A stretch of 41,775 nt of DNA, taken from assembly GCF_946479415.1 (NCBI RefSeq), contig NZ_CAMLFY010000029.1, forward strand, positions 1-41,775. The letters are read 5' to 3'. Positions 1-7,946 of this stretch are shown here, piece after piece (positions within the stretch are counted from its first letter, which is position 1; the number at the start of each line of letters is the position of its first letter). The notes beneath the pieces are model-generated. The model saw only the letters and a program-made list of their open reading frames with translations, was not told where the DNA came from and made no database searches. Source of the DNA: an uncultured Shinella sp. Lineage in GTDB: Bacteria > Pseudomonadota > Alphaproteobacteria > Rhizobiales > Rhizobiaceae. The translations under genes were made by a program, and so were the position numbers.

Positions 1-413
1 ACCTTGTCGAGCAGCGGGATGGCCTCGGCAATGAGATGCGCGGCCTTGACGACGGTGACACCCATTTCCTGCATGCCGGGCTGGAAACTCGTCTGCTCGT
101 AGAGGCGGATGGTCTTGACCATCTTGTGCATCATGTCGATGGCGTCATCCATCGACTGGATCAGGTCCTTGATGTCGCCGCGGTCGAAGGGCGTGATGAA
201 GCTGCGGCGCACGGCGAGCAGGACCTCGGCCGTGATGGCGTCGGCCTCGTTTTCCAGCGCGACGATGCGGTTGCAGTGTTTTTCCATATCCGGCCCGCCG
301 GCCAGAAGCGCCTGCAGGGCCTCGGCGGCACCGACGACGGTGCGGGAATGCTGCTCGAAGAGATCGAAGAACCGGTCTTCGCGCGGCATGAGTTTGCGAA
401 ACAGCGAAAGCAT
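1..413 (-). CDS. DUF47 family (PhoU-like) protein, 3' part missing
   Basis: The first 137 residues or so of a minus-strand protein are present; the rest lies beyond the left edge. It starts with MLSLFRKLMPRED and continues with a helical segment containing EQHSRTVVGAAEAL and a later stretch around DDAIDMMHKMVKTIRLYE. This is the pattern of the DUF47/TIGR00153 family, which is distantly related to PhoU. In rhizobia the family member is usually the first gene of orfA-pit, next to a low-affinity phosphate transporter, and is thought to modulate it. The ATG at 413 follows an AAGGGG ribosome site 6 bases upstream. A Pho-box-like repeat and a candidate promoter lie just upstream. That pit follows is inference, since it would be outside the window. 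Confidence 0.88.
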   Translation of the reverse strand, partial: MLSLFRKLMPREDRFFDLFEQHSRTVVGAAEALQALLAGGPDMEKHCNRIVALENEADAITAEVLLAVRRSFITPFDRGDIKDLIQSMDDAIDMMHKMVKTIRLYEQTSFQPGMQEMGVTVVKAAHLIAEAIPLLDK

Positions 414-436
414 GGATGCCCCTTACGTGGCTGGGG

Positions 437-454
437 TTGTCATGCGGCTGTCAT
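437..454 (+). promoter_or_regulatory. Pho-box-like direct repeat upstream of the DUF47 gene
   Basis: TTGTCAT, four bases, then CTGTCAT: two 7-base PhoB-type half sites with the canonical 4-base spacer, reading on the plus strand. The downstream gene is on the minus strand, so the box is inverted relative to it. It covers the candidate -10 element. A further related half site, TTGTCAC, begins near 495. PhoB is known to repress orfA-pit in Sinorhizobium meliloti; that this box does the same here is inference. Confidence 0.55.
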
Positions 455-478
455 AATTGAGCGAGGACGCGCTGGAAA
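450..478 (-). promoter_or_regulatory. Candidate sigma-70-type promoter for the DUF47 gene
   Basis: On the minus strand TTTCCA (473-478) and TATGAC (450-455) are separated by 17 bases. Each hexamer matches the housekeeping consensus at four of six positions. The -10 element is embedded in the Pho-like repeat, the placement expected for repression. No transcript evidence is available. Confidence 0.35.
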
Positions 479-525
479 GCGCTGATTCGCCGCTTGTCAC
501 AATTCTCTTGGCGTTCGGTAAATGC

Positions 526-1104
526 CTATTGGACGATCTTGAAGGGCTGTTCGCTGATGGCGACGGCCCCGCTGGCGGCGTCGCGGAAGCGGTAGCGCAG
601 CACATAATCGCCGGCGGGCGGGCTGGAAAGGTTCAGTGTCAGCTTGGCGAAGATTTCCTGGTTGCGCACGGTGCCCTTGAAGTCGAAGGAGCCGAAGGCC
701 TTCTGCTCGGCCAGCACCGTTCCCTTGGGGTCGAGCAGTTCCAGATCGACGGTGAAATGCGATTCCAGTGCGCCGTCCTTGCCCGGCCGCCAGGTGAGAC
801 CGACGGGCTCGACATAGGAGATCAGGGCTTCGCCGACCTTGAAGCTCGCTTCCGGCCGGGCCGAGAACATGCCGTAGCCTTCGGGCGGGGTCGAGACGAA
901 GACGGCCTTGCCGATGGAGAAGGGAAGCGTGGCGGCAAAGGCGCCATAAGCATCCCGGATCGTGTTGTGCGCGCCGACCATATCGCCGGCCGCAGCCTGT
1001 TCCTCCGCCTTCTTCGCCGCATCGGCAAGCGGGCCGGCGAGGGCGGGCGCCGGTATCAGCGCAGCGATAAAGAGCATGCGCAACAGGGACTTCGACACGA
1101 CCAT
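526..1104 (-). CDS. Secreted protein of unknown function
   Basis: A 192-residue protein that begins with a clear signal peptide: positive MVVSK, a hydrophobic core LLRMLFIAALIPAPA, and an ALAG cleavage region near residue 23. The mature part starts with an alanine-rich helix containing AAKKAEEQAA. It is followed by an alternating beta-rich region with YEV/YRF-type strands, including DYVLRYRFRDAASG near the end, which suggests a periplasmic beta-sandwich. I recognise no catalytic motif or named family. GGAGG lies 8 bases before the ATG. It is 52 bases downstream of trkH on the same strand, so cotranscription is possible, but a link to potassium uptake is not shown. Confidence 0.75.
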   Translation of the reverse strand: MVVSKSLLRMLFIAALIPAPALAGPLADAAKKAEEQAAAGDMVGAHNTIRDAYGAFAATLPFSIGKAVFVSTPPEGYGMFSARPEASFKVGEALISYVEPVGLTWRPGKDGALESHFTVDLELLDPKGTVLAEQKAFGSFDFKGTVRNQEIFAKLTLNLSSPPAGDYVLRYRFRDAASGAVAISEQPFKIVQ

Positions 1105-1156
1105 ACACTCAACCTCCAGCCCGATGGCCGCAGGATGCGAAGAACGGTGACAACAG

Positions 1157-2611
1157 TCAACTCTTCCAAAAGAGTGGGGTTAATATGACAAGGACCGTGA
1201 GGATTTCCAGGCGCCCGAGCAGCATGAGCAAGGAGAGGAGATAGAGCGCTGCATCGTGGAAGCCCGCGAAGGTGCCAGCGGGGCCGATCGCCTGGGTCAC
1301 GCCAGGGCCGACATTGGAGAGCGACGTGGCGGCTGCCGAGAGCGCCGTCAATACGTCGTAGCCCATGAGGCTGAGCGCGATCGCAGCGAAGGCCGAGATC
1401 GCCACATAGGTGATGAAGAACAGGAAGACGCTGCGCTGGAGATCGGCATCGACCGTCATCGGCCCGTAACGCACGGCATGGATGCCGTCGGGATAGATCA
1501 GGCGGTAGAGGCCGGTGCGGATGAAGTTGAAGAGGATGATCAGGCGATAGGCCTTCAGGCCGCCCGCCGTCGAGCCGGAGCAGCCGCCCATGAAGGTTGC
1601 GACGAAGGCGAGCGCCACGATGAAATGGCCCCATTGGGTATAGTCGTCGCTGGCAAAGCCCGTCGTCGAGAGGATCGAGGAGACGGTAAAGAAGGAATGC
1701 GCCAGCGCCTCGTGGAAATCGACGCCGTTTTCCAGGCGCTGGAAGACGCTCGCCGCGACGGAAAAGAGCACGAGATAACCGAGGAAGACGCGGATCTGCG
1801 GATCGCGCCAGGCATCGATGCGTCCGCGCACGACGAAGAGGATGAGCACGGAGAAGGGCAGGCTCGACAGAGTCATGAAGAAGGTCGCGGCCCAGAGCAG
1901 CGGCAGGCTCTTGAAATAGCCGAAGGAGGCGTCGTGGGTGGAAAGCCCGCCGGTCGCGACGGTGGACATGGCATGGTTCAGCGCATCGAAGCGGCTCATG
2001 CCGAGCGCTGCATAGACGATGGCGCAGATCAGCGTGATCGCCACATAGATGGCGAGGAAGGCGCGGGTATAGCTCGCGATACGCGCGAAGGGCTTGTCGG
2101 CCGTATCGGAGGATTCGAGCTTGAAGAAGGACATGCCGCCGACGCGTAGATAGGGCATGATGAAGAGGCCAAGCGCCAGAATTCCGACACCGCCGAGCCA
2201 GTGCAGCAGCGAGCGCCACATCAGGACGCCGGGCGGCGCATGGTCGAGGCCGACGATGACGGTGGAGCCCGTCGTGCTGATCGCCGAGACCGATTCGAAG
2301 AAGGCCTGCGCGAAGGTGAGATCGAGCGACGAAAGCCAGAGCGGAATGGCGCCGATGATGCTGCCCGAGAGCCAGAGCATGTTGACGACGAGAAAGCCCA
2401 TGCGCTTGTTGAAGGGCGGCGGACCGGCGCGTGTCGCGGCAGCGGTCGCCAGCGACAGCGCGCCGGTGAAAAAGGCCGAGAGGAAGAAGACCTCCGAGTC
2501 GGGATTGCCATAATAGACATCGACCAGCGCCGGCAGCAGCATCGCGACCGAAAGATAGATGCCGCTGATGGCGGCAATATTGATGGCGGACCGGAAGATG
2601 GTGGCGTTCAC
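1157..2611 (-). CDS. trkH: TrkH-type potassium uptake protein
   Basis: A 484-residue membrane subunit of the Trk/Ktr potassium uptake systems. The protein shows the four repeated pore segments of the family, each with its filter glycine: STTGST, VATGGLS, LSTTGF and LSNVGPG. Many hydrophobic helices lie between them. The GTG at 2611 is chosen because AGGA lies 7 bases upstream and the length equals the usual 480-485 residues. An in-frame ATG at 2710 would add a polar 33-residue leader without a signal. No trkA is in the window; it would be encoded elsewhere and would supply the NAD-binding regulatory ring. The gene is divergent from ilvA. Confidence 0.92.
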   Translation of the reverse strand: MNATIFRSAINIAAISGIYLSVAMLLPALVDVYYGNPDSEVFFLSAFFTGALSLATAAATRAGPPPFNKRMGFLVVNMLWLSGSIIGAIPLWLSSLDLTFAQAFFESVSAISTTGSTVIVGLDHAPPGVLMWRSLLHWLGGVGILALGLFIMPYLRVGGMSFFKLESSDTADKPFARIASYTRAFLAIYVAITLICAIVYAALGMSRFDALNHAMSTVATGGLSTHDASFGYFKSLPLLWAATFFMTLSSLPFSVLILFVVRGRIDAWRDPQIRVFLGYLVLFSVAASVFQRLENGVDFHEALAHSFFTVSSILSTTGFASDDYTQWGHFIVALAFVATFMGGCSGSTAGGLKAYRLIILFNFIRTGLYRLIYPDGIHAVRYGPMTVDADLQRSVFLFFITYVAISAFAAIALSLMGYDVLTALSAAATSLSNVGPGVTQAIGPAGTFAGFHDAALYLLSLLMLLGRLEILTVLVILTPLFWKS

Positions 2612-2692
2612 GGGGTGTCCTGCGTGCCGGCTGGGCTCAAGTTGGTCTCGAAAGGCCGCGCGGCCGGGACGGGTGGTGTCCGTCGCTGCGAT

Positions 2693-2710
2693 ATGCAATA
2701 GCGTTTGCAT
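2693..2710. repeat. Inverted repeat between trkH and ilvA
   Basis: ATGCAA, six bases, then TTGCAT: a perfect 6-6-6 inverted repeat. It can be extended outward as GCGAT...CGC if a two-base bulge is allowed. It lies in the 247-base divergent region, 82 bases before the trkH start and about 150 bases before the ilvA start. An operator for a dimeric regulator is possible; no regulator is recognised. Confidence 0.4.
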
Positions 2711-2858
2711 CGCCCAAACTCAAGGATAGGCTCCAATGCCGTCCCGAAGGCGCTGGAAAGGTTTAAAGAATGATCGGCTTGCCCTGCCTCTGTCGCATTA
2801 TCTGAAGGCGCGACACGCAGCTTTTTGAACCCAACCTCTATCGAACACGGACCACAGC

Positions 2859-4106
2859 ATGAAACCCGACGTCGATGCAGCCATGGAGGCCCTGCGCGGT
2901 CTCTTTCCCGAAACGCCGCTGCAACTGAACGAGCACCTCTCCGCCCGCTACGGCGCGGAAATCTACCTGAAGCGTGAAGATCTTTCGCCGGTGCGCTCCT
3001 ACAAGATCCGCGGCGCGTTCAATTTCTTCCGCAAGGTGCTGGCCGAGGAAAATGCGCCGCGCAGCTTCGTCTGCGCCTCGGCCGGCAACCATGCGCAGGG
3101 CTTTGCCTTCGTCTGCCGCCATTTCGGCGTGCCGGGCGTCGTTTTCATGCCGGTGACGACGCCGCAGCAGAAGATCGACAAGACGCGCATGTTCGGCGGC
3201 GAATTCGTCACCATCAAGCTCGTCGGCGACTTCTTCGACCAGTGCTACAAGGCCGCCCGCGACCATGCGGAAGCGACCGGCTCGCTGATGGTGCCGCCAT
3301 TCGACCATGCCGACATCATCGAGGGGCAGGCGACCGTGGCGGCGGAAATCGTCGCGCAGCTTGGCGAGGGCAAGTTGCCGGACCTCGTGGTTCTGCCTGT
3401 GGGCGGCGGTGGCCTTGCGTCCGGCGTCACGGGCTATTTCGAAGGCATGATCGGGCCTTCCAGCTTCCTGTTCTGCGAGCCGGCGGGCGCGCCGAGCCTC
3501 AAGCGCAGCCTGGAAAGCGGGACTGTGGTGACGCTCGAAACAGTCGACAATTTCGTCGATGGTGCCGCCGTCGGTCAGATCGGCGCGCTGAATTTTTCCG
3601 CCCTTCGCCAGTTCTCGACCGATCAGGTCATGCTTCTCTCGGAAAACGCGATCTGCGTGACGATGGTAGACATGCTGAATGTCGAGGGCGTGGTGCTTGA
3701 GCCGGCGGGCGCGCTGTCGCTGGCGGCGCTGGAGGAGCTTGGTCGCGAAAAGCTGGAGGGCAAGACGGTCGTTGCCGTCGTCTCCGGCGGTAATTTCGAT
3801 TTCGAGCGCCTGCCCGACGTCAAGGAACGCGCCATGCGCCACAAGGGGCTGAAGAAATACTTCATCCTGCGTCTCGCGCAGCGTCCCGGCGCGCTCCGCG
3901 ACTTCCTCAACCTGCTCGGCCCGGACGACGACATCGCCCGTTTCGAATATCTGAAGAAGTCCGCGCGCAATTTCGGCTCGATCCTCATCGGCCTCGAAAC
4001 CAAGTCGCCCGAGAATTTCGTGGCGCTCAAGAAGGCCTTCGACGCCGCGGGCATGGGCTATCAGGACATCACCGAGAACGAAATTCTCGCAAACCTCATT
4101 ATCTAG
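2859..4106 (+). CDS. ilvA: Threonine ammonia-lyase (threonine dehydratase)
   Basis: A PLP enzyme that deaminates threonine to 2-oxobutanoate, the first step towards isoleucine. The 415 residues include the PLP-binding lysine K49 in SYKIRG, the substrate loop SAGNHAQG at 74-81, and the phosphate-binding glycine loop VGGGGL at 181-186. The C-terminal part, from about residue 330, contains KYFILRLAQRPGALRDFL, an ACT-like regulatory region. There is only one such module, as in the shorter IlvA type, whereas enterobacterial IlvA has two. Feedback control by isoleucine is likely from family knowledge. The ribosome site is weak (CGGACC), but the start fits the family. It stands alone, divergent from trkH. 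Confidence 0.93.
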   Translation: MKPDVDAAMEALRGLFPETPLQLNEHLSARYGAEIYLKREDLSPVRSYKIRGAFNFFRKVLAEENAPRSFVCASAGNHAQGFAFVCRHFGVPGVVFMPVTTPQQKIDKTRMFGGEFVTIKLVGDFFDQCYKAARDHAEATGSLMVPPFDHADIIEGQATVAAEIVAQLGEGKLPDLVVLPVGGGGLASGVTGYFEGMIGPSSFLFCEPAGAPSLKRSLESGTVVTLETVDNFVDGAAVGQIGALNFSALRQFSTDQVMLLSENAICVTMVDMLNVEGVVLEPAGALSLAALEELGREKLEGKTVVAVVSGGNFDFERLPDVKERAMRHKGLKKYFILRLAQRPGALRDFLNLLGPDDDIARFEYLKKSARNFGSILIGLETKSPENFVALKKAFDAAGMGYQDITENEILANLII

Positions 4107-4170
4107 GGACTGGTATGGGCGGCGGCGCTCGCCTCTTGGAGGGCGCGCCGGCCTGTGTTAGCAATCGGCC

Positions 4171-4485
4171 ATGGCTTCTTTCTTTTCAAAACTCTTCGGT
4201 CGCGGCGGCGATACGGCAACTCCGGCAAAAGTGGCGGAGGAAACCGAGGCGTATAACGACCTGACCCTCGTCGCAGCCCCCATCCAGGAAGGCGGCCAGT
4301 ACCGTCTTGCCGGGCGTATCGAAAAGCGGGATGGCGACCGGGTGCTAACCCGCAGCTTCATCCGCGCCGATCTCTTCTCGTCGCGGGACGATACGGTCGC
4401 CTCGACCTTCCGCAAGGCAAAGCAGATCGCCGACCAGCACGGCGCCTCGCTTTTCGGCGACGGCGTGGACAGCCGGCAGGTCTGA
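4171..4485 (+). CDS. HlyU family protein
   Basis: A 104-residue soluble protein starting MASFFSKLFGRGG, followed by a compact alpha/beta domain. It contains YRLAGRIEKRDGDRVLTRSFIRADLF and FRKAKQIADQHG. This matches the short HlyU family (PF10115), common in alphaproteobacteria and named after a Vibrio regulator; the rhizobial members have no established role. It has no helix-turn-helix that I can see, so the regulator label should not be taken literally. It lies 64 bases after ilvA, with a poor ribosome site. Confidence 0.8.
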   Translation: MASFFSKLFGRGGDTATPAKVAEETEAYNDLTLVAAPIQEGGQYRLAGRIEKRDGDRVLTRSFIRADLFSSRDDTVASTFRKAKQIADQHGASLFGDGVDSRQV

Positions 4486-4647
4486 TTCGGTTTGGACAAA
4501 AAGGACCGGATCTCTTAAAAAATCATACAAAATGCATCCGCACGCTGGAGTGCGGTAAAGAATGCTTGTATCCGCAGCAAAAGTAACTTGTTGCGACTCT
4601 GCCGGTATTGTTAGCTGACGGAAGTCGAGGAATTCTGCGGACCGATC

Positions 4648-5895
4648 ATGGGTACTGAAAATCTGATCCTGCTTCTCGTCGAGGCCGGGTTCTATTTCGT
4701 CTTCATGGTGGGCCTGCTGCATCTGCGCCATCAGCTCGGCATCGGCGTCTTCGTCGCAGCTCTCGGCGTGATGCATTTCCTCGAGACCTATCTCGCCGCC
4801 GTCTTCTATATCGAGCTGCCCTTCGGCGTGATTTCGCCCGGCTCCTCGGTGCTCTTCTCCGGCAAGCTGATGATGATCCTTCTTCTTTACGTGAAGGAGG
4901 ATGCCGCCGTCGTGCGCGCGCCGATCTACGGCCTGCTCGCCGGCAATTTCCTGACGGTGGGCCTGAGTTTCTTCCTGCGCCATCACCAGACGATCGGCGC
5001 GGTGCCGGGCCGCATCGCCGATCTCGCCTTCATCGATGAGATGGGCTGGCTGATGCTGTGGGGCACGGTGCTGCTCTATGTCGATTCGCTTGCCATCATC
5101 CTGCTCTACGAGCGGCTGGGGCGGGTGTTCAAGAAGAGCACGGCGTTGCGTTTCTTCGTGTCGGGCGTGGCCGTGCTCACCTTCGACCAGATCGGATTCT
5201 ATTCCGCACTGCATTTCCTGAACGGTGCGCCGATTGCCGTCTTCTGGGGCGGCTGGATCGCCAAGATGCTGGCGGCCTGCATCTATGCGGTGCTGATCAC
5301 CGTCTATCTCTACTATTCACGTATCTCCGCCATTCCCGTCTCGCCGCGGCCGATCGCCGATATCTTCGCCGATCTCACTTTCCGCGAGCGCTACGAGGAC
5401 TTGCTGGACCGGCCCGGCCGCGATGCGCTGACCGGCGTCTACGACCGCAGCCGGCTGGAATTCGAGGCGCCGCGCGTGCTCTCTTCCATGCTGGTGGACG
5501 GCAGGCCATTGGCGCTGATGATCATCGATGCCGACCACTTCAAGGACGTCAACGACCGGTTCGGCCATCTTGCCGGCGACGGCGTGCTGAAGGAGACCGC
5601 CGCCTGCCTGCAACGCGCGTTGCGGACCACTGACCGCCTCTTCCGCTTCGGCGGAGAGGAGTTCGTCGTCATCTGCGAGGATCTCGCACCGGCCGCGGGC
5701 GCTGACCGCGCCGAGGCTCTTCGCAGGACCGTCGAGATGGAAATCCGCCGGCCGGACGGCGTGCCGGTCACGGTCAGCATCGGCGTCGCCAACAGCTATG
5801 CCGACGGCACGACCTTGAACGCGCTGCTTTCCGCCGCCGACAGCAGGCTCTATGCCGCCAAGAATGCCGGCCGCAACCGGGTGATCTCGGGGTGA
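4648..5895 (+). CDS. Membrane-bound diguanylate cyclase (GGDEF domain)
   Basis: A 415-residue protein predicted to make cyclic di-GMP from two GTP. Residues 1 to about 230 form six or seven hydrophobic helices that I cannot assign to a named sensor domain. A GGDEF domain follows from about 255, starting at RDALTGVYDRSRLE. The active-site motif is GGEEF at 335-339, a catalytically competent variant. RTTD at 326-329 sits exactly five residues before it and is the inhibitory I-site, so feedback inhibition by c-di-GMP is expected. There is no EAL domain. The stop overlaps a GTG, but the real start of the next gene (PPK2) is more likely 116 bases further on. The signal sensed by the membrane part is unknown. 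Confidence 0.88.
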   Translation: MGTENLILLLVEAGFYFVFMVGLLHLRHQLGIGVFVAALGVMHFLETYLAAVFYIELPFGVISPGSSVLFSGKLMMILLLYVKEDAAVVRAPIYGLLAGNFLTVGLSFFLRHHQTIGAVPGRIADLAFIDEMGWLMLWGTVLLYVDSLAIILLYERLGRVFKKSTALRFFVSGVAVLTFDQIGFYSALHFLNGAPIAVFWGGWIAKMLAACIYAVLITVYLYYSRISAIPVSPRPIADIFADLTFRERYEDLLDRPGRDALTGVYDRSRLEFEAPRVLSSMLVDGRPLALMIIDADHFKDVNDRFGHLAGDGVLKETAACLQRALRTTDRLFRFGGEEFVVICEDLAPAAGADRAEALRRTVEMEIRRPDGVPVTVSIGVANSYADGTTLNALLSAADSRLYAAKNAGRNRVISG

Positions 5896-6011
5896 CCGCC
5901 GGGAATTTTCTCTTCCGCCGCCGTGCAGCACTGAACAATCGACCGTCACAAAAGGTTCATATGCGCTTCCTATACGGGCAGCAGAGCCTCTCCCATGAAC
6001 GGATATCGATC

Positions 6012-6920
6012 ATGTTCGAAGACCACCACCTGAACCGCATCAAGGCCGAAATCGCCGACAGCTTCGATGAAGAGCTGGAAATGCAGATTGAGGAGGAGCG
6101 TCTCGACGAACTCGTCGCCGAGGGCATGTCCGAAGTGCCGGCGGCGACGCTGGAGCGCCGGGTCTATTTCCGCGAGCTTTTCCGCCTCCAGCACGAGCTG
6201 GTGAAGCTGCAGGACTGGGTGCAGCACCAGAAGCTCAAGGTCGTCGTGCTTTTCGAAGGCCGCGATTCTGCCGGCAAGGGCGGTGCGATCAAGCGCGTGA
6301 CGCAGCGTCTCAATCCGCGTGTCTGCCGCGTCGTGGCGCTTCCAGCACCTACCGAGCGCGAGCGCAATCAATGGTATTTCCAGCGCTATGCCGCCCATCT
6401 GCCGAGTGCCGGCGAAATGGTGCTGTTCGACCGCTCCTGGTACAACCGCGCCGGCGTCGAACGCGTCATGGGCTTCTGCTCGCCGGACGAGCTGGAAGAG
6501 TTCTTCCGCTCGGTGCCGGAATTCGAGCGCATGCTCGTGCGCTCCGGTATCATCCTCATCAAATACTGGTTCTCGATCACCGACGAGGAGCAGGAATTCC
6601 GCTTCCGCATGCGCATCCATGATCCCTTGAAGCAGTGGAAGCTTTCGCCGATGGACCTGGAAAGCCGCGTCCACTGGGAGGATTACACCAAGGCCAAGGA
6701 GGAGATGCTGGCGCGCACCCACATTCCGGAAGCACCGTGGTGGATCGTCGAGGCCGTCGACAAAAAGAAGGCGCGTCTCAACTGCATCGCCCATCTTCTG
6801 GCGCAGGTGCCTTACGAGGACGTGCCGAAGCAAGCGATCGACCTGCCGGAGCGTGTGCGCCATGACGACTATATCCGTCACGAGCCGCCGGATGAAATGT
6901 ATGTCCCGGATGTCTACTGA
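6012..6920 (+). CDS. ppk2: Polyphosphate kinase 2 family protein
   Basis: A 302-residue PPK2-family kinase, which transfers phosphate between polyphosphate and nucleotides. Walker A is GRDSAGKGG at 83-91, and Walker B / lid motif is LFDRSWYNRAGVE with Asp at 140. Also typical are RNQWYFQRY and the C-terminal DPLKQWKLSPMD and WEDYTKAKEEM. It is a single-domain form. Whether it makes polyphosphate or uses it to phosphorylate GDP/ADP cannot be told from the sequence. The ATG at 6012 is preferred because the acidic N terminus MFEDHHLNRIKAEI looks native. An upstream ATG at 5961 with AAAAGG before it is an alternative and would add 17 residues. It lies downstream of the diguanylate cyclase and just before the CorA-like gene. 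Confidence 0.9.
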   Translation: MFEDHHLNRIKAEIADSFDEELEMQIEEERLDELVAEGMSEVPAATLERRVYFRELFRLQHELVKLQDWVQHQKLKVVVLFEGRDSAGKGGAIKRVTQRLNPRVCRVVALPAPTERERNQWYFQRYAAHLPSAGEMVLFDRSWYNRAGVERVMGFCSPDELEEFFRSVPEFERMLVRSGIILIKYWFSITDEEQEFRFRMRIHDPLKQWKLSPMDLESRVHWEDYTKAKEEMLARTHIPEAPWWIVEAVDKKKARLNCIAHLLAQVPYEDVPKQAIDLPERVRHDDYIRHEPPDEMYVPDVY

Positions 6921-6935
6921 CGCCGGCATCCGAAC

Positions 6936-7946
6936 TTGAACCTTCTCGACCAGACGGAACGGGGCCACACACCGGGCCTCGTCGGCGCCTACCGGCTTTC
7001 GCCCGGTGGGCCTGTCGTGCCTGTCGCGCCGCAGGATATCGATGCGGCGCTTTCCGCGCCGGACGGCTGGCTCTGGCTGCATGTGGATCTCGTCGATCAG
7101 CGCATGCAAGCCTGGCTGCCCGGCCGCTGCGCCTTGCCCGCCGCCGCCCGCGCCATTCTCGAAGGTCATGACGAGAGCCTTGTCCTGAGCCATGAGGCGG
7201 GCATGACGCATGGCGTCATCGCCGATCTCCAGCAGCAGGAAACCGAACGCGCTTCCACCACGGTGGGGCGGCTGCATTTCGCGCTGACGGAGCGCCTGCT
7301 CGTCACCGGGCGGCGTCATCCCGTGGAAGCCGTAAACCGCGTCCGCCGCGCCTTCGCCGAAGGGTTTTGCCCGGCGACGGCCTACGAACTCTTCGAGGCG
7401 ATCGTCGCGGCTTTCTGCAAGAACACCGCGATCAAGCTGAAGGAAGCCTCCGCCATGCTCGATGCGGTGGAAGACCGGCTCGTCACGGAGCGGCTGAGCG
7501 ACGAGCGCCGCAGCCTCAAGGAGGTCCGCCGTCTTGCCGTGTCGCTGCACCGGCCGGTCGCCGGCATGGTGGCACTGTTCGAGGAGGAAGACCGGGAGGA
7601 CTGGACGCTCTCGGACAACGCCCATGCCGTGCTGCGCCGCCTGTCGATGCGGCTGGAACGCCTCGACCGCGAAATCGTCATGGTCAACGACCGCGCCCGC
7701 CTGCTGCAGGAGGAAATGGCGGCGGAGCTGGCGGACGAATCGAACCGCAGTCTGAAGGCCATGGCCGTGATGAGCGCGCTGTTGCTGCCCGGCACGCTCG
7801 TTGTCGGCGTTTTCGGCATGAACACGGCAGGCCTGCCGTTCAGCGTCGGCGAAACGGGGTTCTTCTGGGCGATGATGCTGGGGATCGGCGCCACCGCGCT
7901 GTTCTACTGGCTGCTGCGCCGCGCCGGCATCAATCTCAGATTCTAG
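6936..7946 (+). CDS. CorA/ZntB-type metal ion transporter
   Basis: A 336-residue protein of the 2-TM-GxN family. A long cytoplasmic N-terminal part ends in helices rich in charged residues (RLSMRLERLDREIVMVNDRARLLQEE). Two transmembrane helices follow, with the signature GMN at 294-296 in the loop after the first. Such proteins form pentameric channels for Mg2+, or for Zn2+ in the ZntB branch. The sequence here does not decide the ion. The start is a TTG, 15 bases after the stop of ppk2 and in the same frame; there is no ATG or GTG between them and no clear ribosome site. The 3' end overlaps convergent aldR by four bases. Confidence 0.87.
   Translation: MNLLDQTERGHTPGLVGAYRLSPGGPVVPVAPQDIDAALSAPDGWLWLHVDLVDQRMQAWLPGRCALPAAARAILEGHDESLVLSHEAGMTHGVIADLQQQETERASTTVGRLHFALTERLLVTGRRHPVEAVNRVRRAFAEGFCPATAYELFEAIVAAFCKNTAIKLKEASAMLDAVEDRLVTERLSDERRSLKEVRRLAVSLHRPVAGMVALFEEEDREDWTLSDNAHAVLRRLSMRLERLDREIVMVNDRARLLQEEMAAELADESNRSLKAMAVMSALLLPGTLVVGVFGMNTAGLPFSVGETGFFWAMMLGIGATALFYWLLRRAGINLRF

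Noticed and set aside
2654..2665. Palindrome GGCCGCGCGGCC upstream of trkH
   Set aside because: Very GC-rich palindromes of this length occur by chance in this genome; there is no T run or paired site.
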